In this document: positions 9,009 through 18,485 of the stretch, one piece after another | Layout of the letters: each line of letters begins with the position of its first letter | Numbering within the stretch: the first letter of the stretch is position 1 | NCBI RefSeq assembly: GCF_005233515.1 | Contig: NZ_QFZZ01000005.1 | Coordinates: 372,001 to 436,000 of the forward strand | Length of the DNA stretch: 64,000 nt | Source: Pseudomonas sp. CFBP13508 | Lineage (GTDB): Bacteria; Pseudomonadota; Gammaproteobacteria; Pseudomonadales; Pseudomonadaceae | Reading direction: 5' to 3' | Program-made: the position numbers and the translations under genes | The notes under the pieces: generated by a model | What the model was told of the DNA's origin: nothing | Seen by the model: only the letters and a program-made list of their open reading frames with translations | Database searches by the model: none

Positions 9009-10070
9009 TTGCGGGTATTGCTGATCAAGACTTCATCGCTGGGCGACGTGATTCACGCGTTGCCGGCGCTGACCGACGCCGCGCGGGCGATCCCGGGCAT
9101 CAAGTTCGACTGGGTGGTGGAAGAGGGTTTCGCCGAGATTCCGAGCTGGCACCCGGCGGTCGATAAAGTGATTCCGGTGGCGATCCGCCGCTGGCGCAAG
9201 AATCTGTGGCAAACCATCACCAGCGGCGAGTGGAAACGCTTCAAGCAAAGCGTGCGCGCCAATAAATACGATCTGGTGATCGACGCGCAAGGCCTGCTGA
9301 AAAGTGCCTGGCTGACCCGCTACGTCAAAGCCCCGGTGGCCGGCCTCGATAAAACCTCCGCGCGCGAGCCGATGGCTGCGCGCTTCTACGATCGTAAACT
9401 CGCTGTCGCCCGAGGCCAGCACGCCGTCGAGCGCGTACGCCAGTTATTCGCCATCGCTCTGGGTTACGACTTGCCCAAAGGCCTCGGCGATTACGGCCTC
9501 AACGTCGAGCGCCTGGTCGAGTTGCCACGCAAGAACGCCTATGTTGTGTTCCTCCACGGCACCACTTGGGACACCAAGCACTGGCCGGAAATCTACTGGC
9601 GCGAGCTGACCGAGCGGGTCGGCTACCTCGGCGTTGGCGTGAAGCTGCCGTGGGGCAACCCGCAGGAAAAGGCCCGCGCCGAACGCATCGCTGCCGGCTT
9701 CAAACACGCCGAAGTGCTGCCGAAACTCAATCTGGCCGGCGTCGGCAAAGTCCTCGCCGGCGCGCAAGCCTGCGTGGCAGTGGACACCGGGCTCGGCCAT
9801 CTGGCCGCTGCGCTGGATGTACCGACGATTTCGTTGTTCGGCCCGACCAACCCGGGCCTCACCGGCGCCTACGGCAAGCTGCAGATTCATCTGGCCAGCG
9901 ACTTCCCGTGCGCGCCCTGCATGCAGAAAAAATGTACCTATCAACCGACCGAGCAGGATGCCCGTCAGTTTGACCTGAAACGCGAGCAGCCTTTGTGCTT
10001 CACGCGTGTGAACCCCGAGCGTGTCGCCAGCCGACTGAGCACGTTGTTAATGGCTGAGGAGCTGCGCTGA
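9009..10070 (+). CDS. waaC: LPS heptosyltransferase I
   Basis: GT9 enzyme that transfers the first L,D-heptose to Kdo. TTG at 9009 is chosen because translation from it gives LRVLLIKTSSLGDVIHALPA, the family N terminus, while the longer frame reads back into waaF. From there it has 353 residues. VDTGLGHLAAAL near residue 260 is the conserved GT9 motif. The stop overlaps the ATG of waaG (TGATG), so the genes are translationally coupled. Confidence 0.95.
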   Translation: MRVLLIKTSSLGDVIHALPALTDAARAIPGIKFDWVVEEGFAEIPSWHPAVDKVIPVAIRRWRKNLWQTITSGEWKRFKQSVRANKYDLVIDAQGLLKSAWLTRYVKAPVAGLDKTSAREPMAARFYDRKLAVARGQHAVERVRQLFAIALGYDLPKGLGDYGLNVERLVELPRKNAYVVFLHGTTWDTKHWPEIYWRELTERVGYLGVGVKLPWGNPQEKARAERIAAGFKHAEVLPKLNLAGVGKVLAGAQACVAVDTGLGHLAAALDVPTISLFGPTNPGLTGAYGKLQIHLASDFPCAPCMQKKCTYQPTEQDARQFDLKREQPLCFTRVNPERVASRLSTLLMAEELR

Positions 10071-11191
10071 TGCAATTGGCATTCGTCCTGTACAAATATT
10101 TCCCGTTCGGCGGCTTGCAGCGCGATTTCATGCGCATCGCCCTTGAATGCCAGAAGCGCGGCCACCAGATTCGCGTCTACACGTTGATCTGGGAAGGCGA
10201 CGTGCCCCCGGGTTTCGAGGTGCTGGTGGCGCCGGTCAAGGCGTTCTTCAATCACCGCCGCAACGAAAAACTCAGCGCGTGGATGGCAGCGGATCTGGCC
10301 AAGCGTCCGGTCGATCGCTTGATCGGCTTCAACAAAATGCCGGGCCTTGACGTCTATTACGCCGCCGATGGCTGCTTCGAAGACAAGGCGCAGAACCTGC
10401 GCAACTCGCTGTATCGCCGCTGGGGCCGCTATCGCCATTTCGCCGAGTACGAGCGCGCGGTGTTCGCCAAGGACGCGAAGACCGAAGTGCTGATGATTTC
10501 CGAAGTGCAGCAACCGCTGTTCATCAAGCATTACGACACGCCGCTCGAGCGCTTTCACCTGCTGCCACCGGGCATTGCCCAGGATCGTCGGCGGCCGGCG
10601 AATGCCGATGAGATTCGCGCCGGTTTTCGCGCCGAATTCGATCTCAAGGACGACGAGCTGCTGCTGGTGCAGATCGGTTCCGGCTTCAAGACCAAGGGCG
10701 TCGATCGCAGCCTCAAGGCACTGGCCGCACTGCCCGCCGAATTGCGCAAACGCACCCGCCTGTTTGTAATCGGCCAGGATGACCCCAAATTGTTCCAGAT
10801 GCAGAGTGCGACGCTGGGCCTGGGCGACAATGTGACCTTCCTCAAAGGGCGCAGCGATATCCCGCGTTTCCTGCTCGGCGCCGACCTGTTGATCCACCCG
10901 GCCTACAACGAAAACACCGGCACCGTGCTGCTTGAAGCGCTGGTGGCCGGGTTGCCGGTGCTGGTCAGCGCGGTCTGCGGTTACGCCCATTACATTGCCG
11001 AGGCCGATGCCGGGCGAGTGCTGGACGAGCCGTTCGAGCAGGCGCAACTGACCCGATACCTGACCGAGATGTTGAGCAACGACGCTGCACGTGCGGCCTG
11101 GAGCCGCAACGGTCTGGCCTTCGCCGAGACGGCCGACCTCTACAGCATGCCGCAGCACGCGGCGGATGTGATTCTGGCGGAGCACGCTTAA
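10070..11191 (+). CDS. waaG: LPS core glycosyltransferase I
   Basis: GT4 enzyme. In Pseudomonas, WaaG adds the first hexosamine of the outer core, whereas in E. coli it adds glucose. It has 373 residues, starts MQLAFVLYKYFPFGGLQRD, and carries the GT4 donor motif around HPAYNENTGTVLLEALVAG in the C-terminal half. It overlaps waaC upstream and waaP downstream by one base each. Confidence 0.95.
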   Translation: MQLAFVLYKYFPFGGLQRDFMRIALECQKRGHQIRVYTLIWEGDVPPGFEVLVAPVKAFFNHRRNEKLSAWMAADLAKRPVDRLIGFNKMPGLDVYYAADGCFEDKAQNLRNSLYRRWGRYRHFAEYERAVFAKDAKTEVLMISEVQQPLFIKHYDTPLERFHLLPPGIAQDRRRPANADEIRAGFRAEFDLKDDELLLVQIGSGFKTKGVDRSLKALAALPAELRKRTRLFVIGQDDPKLFQMQSATLGLGDNVTFLKGRSDIPRFLLGADLLIHPAYNENTGTVLLEALVAGLPVLVSAVCGYAHYIAEADAGRVLDEPFEQAQLTRYLTEMLSNDAARAAWSRNGLAFAETADLYSMPQHAADVILAEHA

Positions 11192-11997
11192 TGAAGTTGA
11201 TGCTGGCTGAACCGTTCAAAAGCCTTTGGGCCGGACGCGACCCGTTCGCCGCAGTCGAGGGCTTGCAGGGCGAGGTATACCGCGAGCTGGAAGCGCGCCG
11301 GACATTGCGCACGGAAGTCGACGGCCATGGTTTTTTCGTCAAGATTCACCGTGGCATCGGTTGGGGCGAAATCTTCAAGAACCTGCTGACCGCCAAGCTG
11401 CCCGTGCTCGGCGCCGGGCAAGAGTGGAAGGCCATCCAGCGTCTGCAGGAAGTCGGCGTGCCGACCATGACCGCCGTCGCCTACGGCGAGAAGGGCAGCA
11501 ACCCGGCGGATCAGCATTCGTTCATCGTCACCGAAGAACTGGCGCCGACCATCAGCCTTGAAGACTTCAGCATCGATTGGGTCAAACAGCCGCCGGAGCC
11601 AACACTCAAGCGCGCATTGATTGCCGAAGTCGCGCGGATGACCGGGATGATGCATCGCGCCGGGGTCAATCACCGCGACTGCTATATCTGCCACTTCCTG
11701 CTGCACACCGACAAACCGGTCACGCCGCAGGATTTCAAACTCTCGGTGATCGATCTGCACCGTGCCCAGACCCGCGCGAAAATCACTCAGCGCTGGCGCA
11801 ACAAGGATCTGGCAGCGCTGTACTTCTCCGCGCTGGACATCGGCCTGACCCGCCGCGACAAGCTGCGTTTCCTCAAGGGCTACTTCCAGCAACCGCTGCG
11901 GCAGATTCTGGCAGAAGAGGCGTCGTTGCTGAGCTGGCTGCAAGGCAAGGCCGACAAGCTCTACGCGCGTAAACAGCGTTACGGGGATGCGCTCTGA
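11191..11997 (+). CDS. waaP: LPS core heptose(I) kinase
   Basis: Kinase that phosphorylates inner-core heptose I; the family is essential in P. aeruginosa and important for outer-membrane integrity. It has 268 residues. The catalytic loop NHRDCYICHF (Asp of HRD) and the metal-binding SVIDLHRAQ are both intact. It is coupled to waaG by ATG overlap and to the next kinase-like gene by TGATG. Confidence 0.95.
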   Translation: MKLMLAEPFKSLWAGRDPFAAVEGLQGEVYRELEARRTLRTEVDGHGFFVKIHRGIGWGEIFKNLLTAKLPVLGAGQEWKAIQRLQEVGVPTMTAVAYGEKGSNPADQHSFIVTEELAPTISLEDFSIDWVKQPPEPTLKRALIAEVARMTGMMHRAGVNHRDCYICHFLLHTDKPVTPQDFKLSVIDLHRAQTRAKITQRWRNKDLAALYFSALDIGLTRRDKLRFLKGYFQQPLRQILAEEASLLSWLQGKADKLYARKQRYGDAL

Positions 11998-12731
11998 TGG
12001 CGGGCTGGACACTTGAACCGCAGTACAGCGACCTCGCCGAAGATTTCGGCAGTCTCGAAGCGGTGTTTGCGTTGCAGGGCGAGCGCCTGACCCGCGACCC
12101 GCTGTCGGAGGTCCTTCGCGTGCAGCGCGACGGCGTCAATTACTACGTCAAACGCTACGTTGGCGCCGGTAAGGGCCTGCGCCGTTACCTCGGCAAGCCG
12201 CGGGTAAAAATGGAATGGCAGAACCTCAAGCGCTTCGCCAAGTGGGGCATCCCGACTGCCGAGGTGGTGGCCTGGGGGCTGGAGCGGCGGGGCGCGGCCT
12301 ACGATCGGGGTGCGATGATCACCCGTGAACTGCCCAATACCGAAGACCTCTCGGCGCTGGCCGAGCGCAAGGATCCCAGGCTCAAGGATCGCGCCTGGGT
12401 CGACGGTGTCAGCCAGCAACTGGCCGGCTACACCCGGACCATGCACGACCATCGGTTTACGCATAACGATTTGAAATGGCGCAACCTGTTGATCGACGAT
12501 CAGGCGCGCATCTTCCTCATCGACTGCCCCAACGGCGAATTCTGGCGCGGCTTCTGGCTCAAGTACCGGATCACCAAGGACCTCGCCTGTCTCGACAAGC
12601 TGGCTAAATATCACCTGTCCAACACCCAGCGCCTGCGCTTCTACAAGCAGTATCGCCAGTGTGATCGGCTCGATGTCGCCGACAAGAAACGGATTCGCCA
12701 CGTGGTGAGATTTTTTGAGGGGCGCGAATGA
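11997..12731 (+). CDS. WaaP-like LPS kinase (PA5008 / WapP type)
   Basis: Member of the lipopolysaccharide kinase family, 244 residues, probably phosphorylating a second core position. The catalytic loop THNDLKWRNLL keeps the HxD Asp and the Asn, and LIDCPNG gives the metal-binding Asp. Position and size match the gene I recall as PA5008, sometimes called wapP. It overlaps waaP by one base at its start and the next gene by ATGA at its end, in an unbroken kinase series. The exact phosphorylated sugar is not shown by sequence. Confidence 0.85.
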   Translation: MAGWTLEPQYSDLAEDFGSLEAVFALQGERLTRDPLSEVLRVQRDGVNYYVKRYVGAGKGLRRYLGKPRVKMEWQNLKRFAKWGIPTAEVVAWGLERRGAAYDRGAMITRELPNTEDLSALAERKDPRLKDRAWVDGVSQQLAGYTRTMHDHRFTHNDLKWRNLLIDDQARIFLIDCPNGEFWRGFWLKYRITKDLACLDKLAKYHLSNTQRLRFYKQYRQCDRLDVADKKRIRHVVRFFEGRE

Positions 12732-13480
12732 CTGATTTTCTTGCCGAACAGGACCGCGCACTGCTGGAGCGCCACGGTCTCGGCAACTTCGACGCACTGT
12801 GGGCTAAACAGCTTGAAGCTGTGGATGAGCCCAACACCGCCGGTGGCGGCTGGAGCAGCGTGTTCCGCCTGGATCTTGAAGGCCAGGGCTATTACCTCAA
12901 GCGACAGAGCAATTACCTGACGCGGACCTTGCAGGCGCCGTTTGGCGAACCGAGCTTTGCCCGCGAATTTCGCAACATCAGCCGTTACCGCAAGTTGGGC
13001 ATTCCGGCGTTGCAGGCGGCGTTTTTCGGTGAGCGCAAGGTCGCCGGGGAAGTGCGCGCCATTCTGCTCACCCGCGCACTCGATGGCTGGAGCGACCTGG
13101 ATTCGTTGCTGGCGCGCTGGGCACAGCTCAGTGCCGCGCAACATTCGGCCATCCTCAGGGCTTGCGGTCTGCTGGCGCGGCGGCTGCACAGCGCGCGTCA
13201 GGTGCATGGCTGTTTCTATCCCAAGCATATTTTCCTGCGCGCCACCGGCGACGGCTATGAGGCGCAACTGATCGATCTGGAGAAAACCCGCCCGCTGCTG
13301 TTCGGCATGCGTGATCGGGTCAAGGATCTGGAACCGTTGCAACGTCGCGCGCCGCAGTGGAGCGAGGCCGACTTGCGCCAATTGCTCGCGGCTTATCTCG
13401 ATCAGCCGACTGACAGCTCGCTGCTCGACAGCTGGCTGAGCCGACTGACCGCGCGGCGCAGTCACAAGGAGACTCGTTGA
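12728..13480 (+). CDS. WaaP-family protein with altered catalytic loop (PA5007 / WapQ type)
   Basis: Third kinase-fold LPS protein, 250 residues. The Gly-rich/Lys region is present (YYLKRQSNY) and the metal-binding Asp is in LIDLEKTR. The catalytic loop, however, reads VHGCFYPKHIF, where active WaaP has HRDCYICHF, so the HRD Asp is replaced by Cys. It may be a pseudokinase or use another base. Its start overlaps the previous gene by ATGA and its end overlaps the next start. From memory it matches PA5007 (wapQ). Confidence 0.82.
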   Translation: MTDFLAEQDRALLERHGLGNFDALWAKQLEAVDEPNTAGGGWSSVFRLDLEGQGYYLKRQSNYLTRTLQAPFGEPSFAREFRNISRYRKLGIPALQAAFFGERKVAGEVRAILLTRALDGWSDLDSLLARWAQLSAAQHSAILRACGLLARRLHSARQVHGCFYPKHIFLRATGDGYEAQLIDLEKTRPLLFGMRDRVKDLEPLQRRAPQWSEADLRQLLAAYLDQPTDSSLLDSWLSRLTARRSHKETR

Positions 13481-14931
13481 TGCAATTGTCCGAGCTGGCC
13501 CGCTCCGGGCGCGCACCTTCACTGCCACTGACCGTAACCCTCGCGGACGCCGCCGGTGCGGCGGATCTGCAGTTGCTCAGTCTGCTGCGGGTGTTGCCCG
13601 GGCAGCGTTACGTTGGCGCAGGTGTCTGGCGCGGTCGGCCGGTGCTGGCAAAGTTATTGGTCGGCAGCAAGGCCGCCCGGCATTTCCAGCGGGAGCTGGA
13701 CGGTGTGCGCCTGCTCGCTGCGCAAAACCTGACCACGCCGCTGCTGTTGGCCGATGGACTGAAGGACGGCGAGGGTGGCTGGCTGCTGTTCGAATTTCTT
13801 GAGGGCGCCAAAAGTCTCGGTGATGCCTGGGCGGAGGTCGAGTCGCTGCCGGCGCTGGCCGACGAGCAGACCGCCGTGCTGGCCGAAGCACTGGATGCTA
13901 TCGGACGGATGCATGGCAAAGGACTCTGGCAGGAGGATCTGCACCTGGACAATCTGCTGCGCCACGGCGGTCAGCTGTATCTGATCGATGGCGCCGGCGT
14001 TCGTGGGGAAACGGCGGGGCAGCCCTTGTCCCGGCAGAAAGTGCTGGAAAACCTCGGCGTGTTTTTCGCCCAGCTACCGAAATCACTCGAGCCGTTCACC
14101 GAAGAGCTGCTGGTGTATTACCTGCTGAGCAACAGCGAACATGCGTTGCCGCTGGAGGCGTTGCAAAAACAGATCGACAAGGTGCGCAACTGGCGACTCA
14201 GGGATTATCTGAACAAGGTCGGCCGAGACTGCACATTGTTTGCGGTGCAGCGCGGCGCATTTGCCCTGCGCGCGGTTCGCCGTGAAGAAGAAGCGGCCAT
14301 GCTGCCGGTGCTTGAGCAGGCTGACGCCTTGCTTGATCAGGGGCACCTGTACAAGACCGGCGGCGCGGCCAGCGTTGGCAAAGTCGAGATAGCCGGGCGG
14401 GCTCTGGTTATCAAGCGCTACAACATCAAGAATTTCGCCCATTGGCTCAAACGCTTCTGGCGCCCGAGCCGGGCCTGGCATTCCTGGCGTGAAGGCAATC
14501 GCCTGGCGTTCCTGGGCATCGCCACGCCGAAACCGCTGGCGGTACTGGAAAAACGCTTTTTGTGGCTGCGCCGCAGTGCCTATCTGGTCACCGAATTCCT
14601 GCCCGGGCCGGACATCATCGAGCGCTTTGCGCCGTACGTGGAAAATGGCCAGGCACCGGAAGCCGAGTTGCTGGCGCTTGATCAGCTGTTTGCCCGATTG
14701 ATCGCCGAGCGCATCAGCCATGGCGATTTCAAGGGCCACAACCTGTTCTGGCAGACGGATCGCTGGGCGCTGATCGACCTCGACTCGATGTGTCAGCACT
14801 CATCGGTCGGCAGTTTTGCCCAGGCCTACGCCCGCGATCGCGCGCGGTTCATGCGTAACTGGCCTGAAAGCAGCGCGTTGTACCAAGTCATTGATCAGCG
14901 GTTGCCGAAGGAAGTCTCCAGCGCAGGGTGA
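13480..14931 (+). CDS. Two-domain LPS kinase-like protein (PA5006 type)
   Basis: A 483-residue protein with two tandem kinase-like halves. The first has QEDLHLDNLL and LIDGAGV near residues 145-175; the second has SHGDFKGHNLF and LIDLDSM near 410-435. Both keep a catalytic-loop Asp, an Asn and a metal Asp. ATG at 13480 is chosen over the adjoining TTG at 13477 because AGGAG lies 8 nt before it. The substrate is unknown; the context points to core phosphorylation or a related transfer. It ends the first tightly packed block of the cluster. Confidence 0.83.
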   Translation: MQLSELARSGRAPSLPLTVTLADAAGAADLQLLSLLRVLPGQRYVGAGVWRGRPVLAKLLVGSKAARHFQRELDGVRLLAAQNLTTPLLLADGLKDGEGGWLLFEFLEGAKSLGDAWAEVESLPALADEQTAVLAEALDAIGRMHGKGLWQEDLHLDNLLRHGGQLYLIDGAGVRGETAGQPLSRQKVLENLGVFFAQLPKSLEPFTEELLVYYLLSNSEHALPLEALQKQIDKVRNWRLRDYLNKVGRDCTLFAVQRGAFALRAVRREEEAAMLPVLEQADALLDQGHLYKTGGAASVGKVEIAGRALVIKRYNIKNFAHWLKRFWRPSRAWHSWREGNRLAFLGIATPKPLAVLEKRFLWLRRSAYLVTEFLPGPDIIERFAPYVENGQAPEAELLALDQLFARLIAERISHGDFKGHNLFWQTDRWALIDLDSMCQHSSVGSFAQAYARDRARFMRNWPESSALYQVIDQRLPKEVSSAG

Positions 14932-15111
14932 GTTCTTCTCACGAGCAGGCTCGTTCTTGCAATGGGCCTGGTCCACTGCGAAACGGAGTCTGTGGGCAGT
15001 AACGGACAAAATACAGCGATCTGTCCTACAACTTCTCCAGAAGCCATGAACTGTGCCCTGCTCGGGCTCGATGCTAATTTGCCTGACGATCTCGGAGGGC
15101 AAATCTTGGAC

Positions 15112-15441
15112 ATGAAGAAATTTCTGACGCTGGGCGTAATATCTGCAGTTCTCTCAGGCTGTGGCAGTGTCTCGACCGTTTTACAGGGCGACGCCGATGC
15201 TGCCCGTGACCTGCGCAAAAAGAAGACCTACTGCCAATCGATTCCGCGCATCTACAGTGGTCTGGCCTTCGATTTTTGCACTCTGAATGCGCCGCCTGAT
15301 CCTACGGGAATGCTGGTGCCGTTTGTTTTGTTCGATCTTCCGTTGTCCGCCGTGTTCGATACGCTTTCGCTGCCTTACACGGTATATCGGCAGATTACCG
15401 ATTCAAATCTGAGTATTTACTGGCGCAGAGACGGCTATTGA
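15112..15441 (+). CDS. Small lipoprotein, YceK/YidQ-like
   Basis: A 109-residue predicted lipoprotein: MKKFLTLGVISAVLSGCG is a signal peptide with lipobox LSGC, acylated at about Cys17. The mature part has three more Cys residues and a hydrophobic stretch near PFVLFDLPLSAVFDTL, as in YceK/DUF1375 proteins. GGAGGG is 6 nt before a TTG at 15106, which would add two residues, so translation may begin there. Function unknown. The 180-bp gap before it holds only a degenerate REP half-site (ACGAGCAGGCTCG). Confidence 0.75.
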   Translation: MKKFLTLGVISAVLSGCGSVSTVLQGDADAARDLRKKKTYCQSIPRIYSGLAFDFCTLNAPPDPTGMLVPFVLFDLPLSAVFDTLSLPYTVYRQITDSNLSIYWRRDGY

Positions 15442-15515
15442 GTCGTTGAACCTGTTGATTCGGACCAATCGTGCAGGTGGCAATTCGCACAAGGTAATTC
15501 CCGTCATGTTTACGC

Positions 15516-15521
15516 TATAAT
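15516..15521 (+). promoter_or_regulatory. Possible -10 element upstream of the carbamoyltransferase gene
   Basis: TATAAT occurs about 95 bp before the 15614 start, in CGCTATAATCCCG. No good -35 is seen at 17 bp. The leader after it has short hairpins, for example AGGCGC-ATC-GCGCCT. It could give the second half of the core cluster its own promoter. Confidence 0.4.
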
Positions 15522-15613
15522 CCCGCCCTTTAGCTGCCACTCGCCCTGTGCGAGGGCACATCAATTTTCAAGGCGCATCGCGCCTGCATGCAGACTAAAG
15601 AGGCTAGACCCCT

Positions 15614-17371
15614 GTGGCATTGACGATTCTTGGCCTGTCCGGCGCCCTTAGCCATGATCCTTCCGCAGCGTTGTACATCGACGGCAAGCTGGTCGCGGCG
15701 GCTGAGGAAGAGCGCTTCGTACGCGATAAACATGCAAAGAACCGCATGCCCTACGAATCGGCGAAATTCTGCCTCGAGCAAGCCGGCATCAAGCCGTCCG
15801 ACGTTGACGTGGTAGCGATTCCATTCGCTCCGATCAGCCTGTTCGGCAAGGCCCGCTGGCACTACGCCAAGCGCTACTGGTACGCCCCGGATCGTGCTCT
15901 CGATGCGATCCTGATGGGCAACCGTCGCTACAAGCGCTATCGCAACAAGATCGTCTGGTGCCTCGAGCAACTGGGCTTCGATCCGAAGAAAATCAAGATC
16001 GAGCCGGTCGAGCATCACTTGGCTCACGCCTCCAGCGCTTATCACTGCTCCGGTTTCAAAGAGAAAACCGCGATCCTCGGCATCGACGGTAAAGGCGAAT
16101 ACGCCACGACGTTCTTCGGTTATGGCGAAAACGGCAAGATCCACAAGATCAAGGAATTCTTCGATCCGGACTCCCTCGGCGGTCTGTACGGTGCGATCAC
16201 CGAGTTCCTCGGTTTCGAGATGCTCGACGGCGAGTTCAAGGTCATGGGCATGGCGCCGTACGGCGATGCCAGCAAATACGATTTCTCCCGTCTGGCCTCG
16301 TTCGAAAATGGCGAGCTGGTGATCAATACCGACTACGCCAACGTCATCGGCCTGCGTCGTTATAAAGAAAAGGGCAAAGGCTTCTACTTCTCGCCGAAGC
16401 TGATCGAGTGGCTGGGTCCGAAGCGCGAAGGCGACATCGCTGATGAACCATACATTCACTACGCCGCGAGTATGCAAGCGCTGTTCGAGAAGCTGGCGTT
16501 GCAGATGATCGACCACTATCTGGGCGACGTCCTCAAGGAAACCGGCAAGCTGGCTTTCGCTGGTGGCTGTGCGTTGAACGTCAAGCTCAACCAGAAAATC
16601 ATCGCGCGCGACGACATCAAAGAGCTGTTCGTGCAGCCTGCGTCCGGCGATGCCGGCACCGCAGTCGGCGCTGCCGCTTACGTGTCGCATGCCCGTGGCG
16701 TACCGGTCGAGAAGATGGAACACGTCTACCTCGGCCCGTCCTATAGCAACGAAGACGTGATTGCTGCGTGTGCCCGCCACGAGAACAAGCCGACCTGGCG
16801 CAAGCTTGACAACATGCCGGAGCAGATCGCCCAGATCATGGTCGATGGCAATCCGGTCGCCTGGTTTCAGGGGCGCATGGAGTTCGGTCCGCGTGCACTG
16901 GGTGGCCGTTCGATCATCGGTTGCCCGAGCGTGGCCGGTGTCGCCGACCGCATCAACCACCAGATCAAGTTCCGCGAGCGCTGGAGGCCTTTCTGCCCGT
17001 CGATGCTCGACACCGTCGCGCCGCAGATGATCAAGATCGATCACCCGGCGCCGTTCATGACCTTCACCTTCGAAGTCGCCGAAGAATGGAAAACCCGCGT
17101 GCCGGAAGTCGTCCATGAAGACGGTACTTCCCGGGCCCAAGTGCTCAAGCGTGAGTACAATCCGCGCTACTACGACATGATGAAGGCGCTGGAAAACCTC
17201 ACCGGTAACGGCGTGTCGCTGAACACTTCGCTCAACCGCCGTGGCGAGCCGATGATCTGCTCGCCGACCGACGCGCTGAACATGTTTTTCGGCTCGGATC
17301 TGCAGTACCTGATCATGGAAGACATCCTGGTGGTGAAAGAGGGCGCGAACGCTTATGACTCGTTCGGCTGA
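15614..17371 (+). CDS. LPS core carbamoyltransferase (NodU/CmcH family)
   Basis: Carbamoyltransferase thought to O-carbamoylate an inner-core heptose, a known Pseudomonas core decoration (PA5005/WapO in memory). It has 585 residues with a GTG start and AGAGG upstream. The N-terminal Kae1-like/ASKHA fold shows VEHHLAHASSAY (metal His residues) and GIDGKGEY. The C-terminal YrdC-like part shows QGRMEFGPRALGGRS, the family signature. Its end overlaps the next glycosyltransferase by 17 bp, so they are coupled. Confidence 0.9.
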   Translation: MALTILGLSGALSHDPSAALYIDGKLVAAAEEERFVRDKHAKNRMPYESAKFCLEQAGIKPSDVDVVAIPFAPISLFGKARWHYAKRYWYAPDRALDAILMGNRRYKRYRNKIVWCLEQLGFDPKKIKIEPVEHHLAHASSAYHCSGFKEKTAILGIDGKGEYATTFFGYGENGKIHKIKEFFDPDSLGGLYGAITEFLGFEMLDGEFKVMGMAPYGDASKYDFSRLASFENGELVINTDYANVIGLRRYKEKGKGFYFSPKLIEWLGPKREGDIADEPYIHYAASMQALFEKLALQMIDHYLGDVLKETGKLAFAGGCALNVKLNQKIIARDDIKELFVQPASGDAGTAVGAAAYVSHARGVPVEKMEHVYLGPSYSNEDVIAACARHENKPTWRKLDNMPEQIAQIMVDGNPVAWFQGRMEFGPRALGGRSIIGCPSVAGVADRINHQIKFRERWRPFCPSMLDTVAPQMIKIDHPAPFMTFTFEVAEEWKTRVPEVVHEDGTSRAQVLKREYNPRYYDMMKALENLTGNGVSLNTSLNRRGEPMICSPTDALNMFFGSDLQYLIMEDILVVKEGANAYDSFG

Positions 17372-18485
17372 ACGCCATGTGCTGCAGTTCTGTCACGGCT
17401 ATGACGGGCCGTTCCTGGACTGCGCACGGCAGTACGCCAGCCTGTTTGCCGGCACCGGCTATCGGGTGACCACGGTGTTTCTGACCGGGGCGGCCGATAG
17501 CGAGGTGGCCGCAGCGTGTGCTTCCGATGAAGTGTTGTTCATGGAGTACAGCTCCAAGGCCATCCGTGGCCTGAAACTGGGGGCTATCGGCGATTTGCGC
17601 AAGATCGTCGCCTCACGCAATTTCAGTCTTTGCATCGCCCATCGCTTCAAACCGATCTACATCGCCTTGCTCGGCACCTCGCTGCCGGTCATTGGCGTGC
17701 ACCACGCATTCGGCGATTACCAGCGCGGCACGCGCAAGTTGTTCGCGCATATTTTCCGCAAGCGCCTGAGCCTGCTCGGGGTGTCGGATGCGGTGCGTGA
17801 CGACATGCGTCACTGCCTGCCGAAGTGGCCGACGAGCCGAATCCAGACGCTGTACAACCGCATCGATGTGCCTGCACTGCAAGCCCGTCAAATCCCGGCT
17901 GAAGAAGCGCGTCAGATCCTCGGGCTGTCGCCGGATGCCTGGATTGTCGGCAACGTCGGCCGCCTGCACCCGGACAAGGATCAGGCCACGTTGCTGCGCG
18001 GGTTTGCCCAAGCGCTGCCAGGCCTGCCGGCCAACAGTCAGTTGGTCATTCTCGGCAGCGGTCGCCTGGAACAGGATCTCAAGGAGCTGGCCCGTGAGCT
18101 GGGGATTGCCGACCGAGTGCTGTTTCTCGGTCAGGTGCCTGAAGCTCGCAACTACTTTCGCGCCTTCGATGTGTTTGCCCTGAGCTCCGATCACGAGCCG
18201 TTCGGCATGGTGTTGCTGGAGGCCATGGCTGCCGGCGTGCCGTTGCTGGCCACCGCCTGCGGCGGGGCGAAGGAAGTGGTGGAGGGTGTGGGCATTCTGT
18301 TTCCGCTGGGCGATGCCGAACATCTGGCTCAAGGGCTGCAACACCTGGCCGCGATGGATGAGCCGCAGCGTCGTCAATGTGCGCAGATGATGCTCGAGCG
18401 ACTGCATGAGCGTTTCTCCGACCGTGCGGTGCGCGAGACCTTCTGGCGCCTGCCGCCAGTTACCGATCTGGCAACGAGGGGCTGA
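17355..18485 (+). CDS. wapH: LPS core glycosyltransferase, GT4 (WapH type)
   Basis: GT4 glycosyltransferase of 376 residues that likely adds an outer-core sugar. VGNVGRLHPDKDQ begins the C-terminal Rossmann domain, and EPFGMVLLEAMAAGVPLL near residue 280 is the donor-binding E-x7-E motif. Its position directly after the carbamoyltransferase matches the gene known in P. aeruginosa as wapH (PA5004). It overlaps the carbamoyltransferase by 17 bp and mig-14 by one base (TGATG). Confidence 0.85.
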   Translation: MTRSAERHVLQFCHGYDGPFLDCARQYASLFAGTGYRVTTVFLTGAADSEVAAACASDEVLFMEYSSKAIRGLKLGAIGDLRKIVASRNFSLCIAHRFKPIYIALLGTSLPVIGVHHAFGDYQRGTRKLFAHIFRKRLSLLGVSDAVRDDMRHCLPKWPTSRIQTLYNRIDVPALQARQIPAEEARQILGLSPDAWIVGNVGRLHPDKDQATLLRGFAQALPGLPANSQLVILGSGRLEQDLKELARELGIADRVLFLGQVPEARNYFRAFDVFALSSDHEPFGMVLLEAMAAGVPLLATACGGAKEVVEGVGILFPLGDAEHLAQGLQHLAAMDEPQRRQCAQMMLERLHERFSDRAVRETFWRLPPVTDLATRG

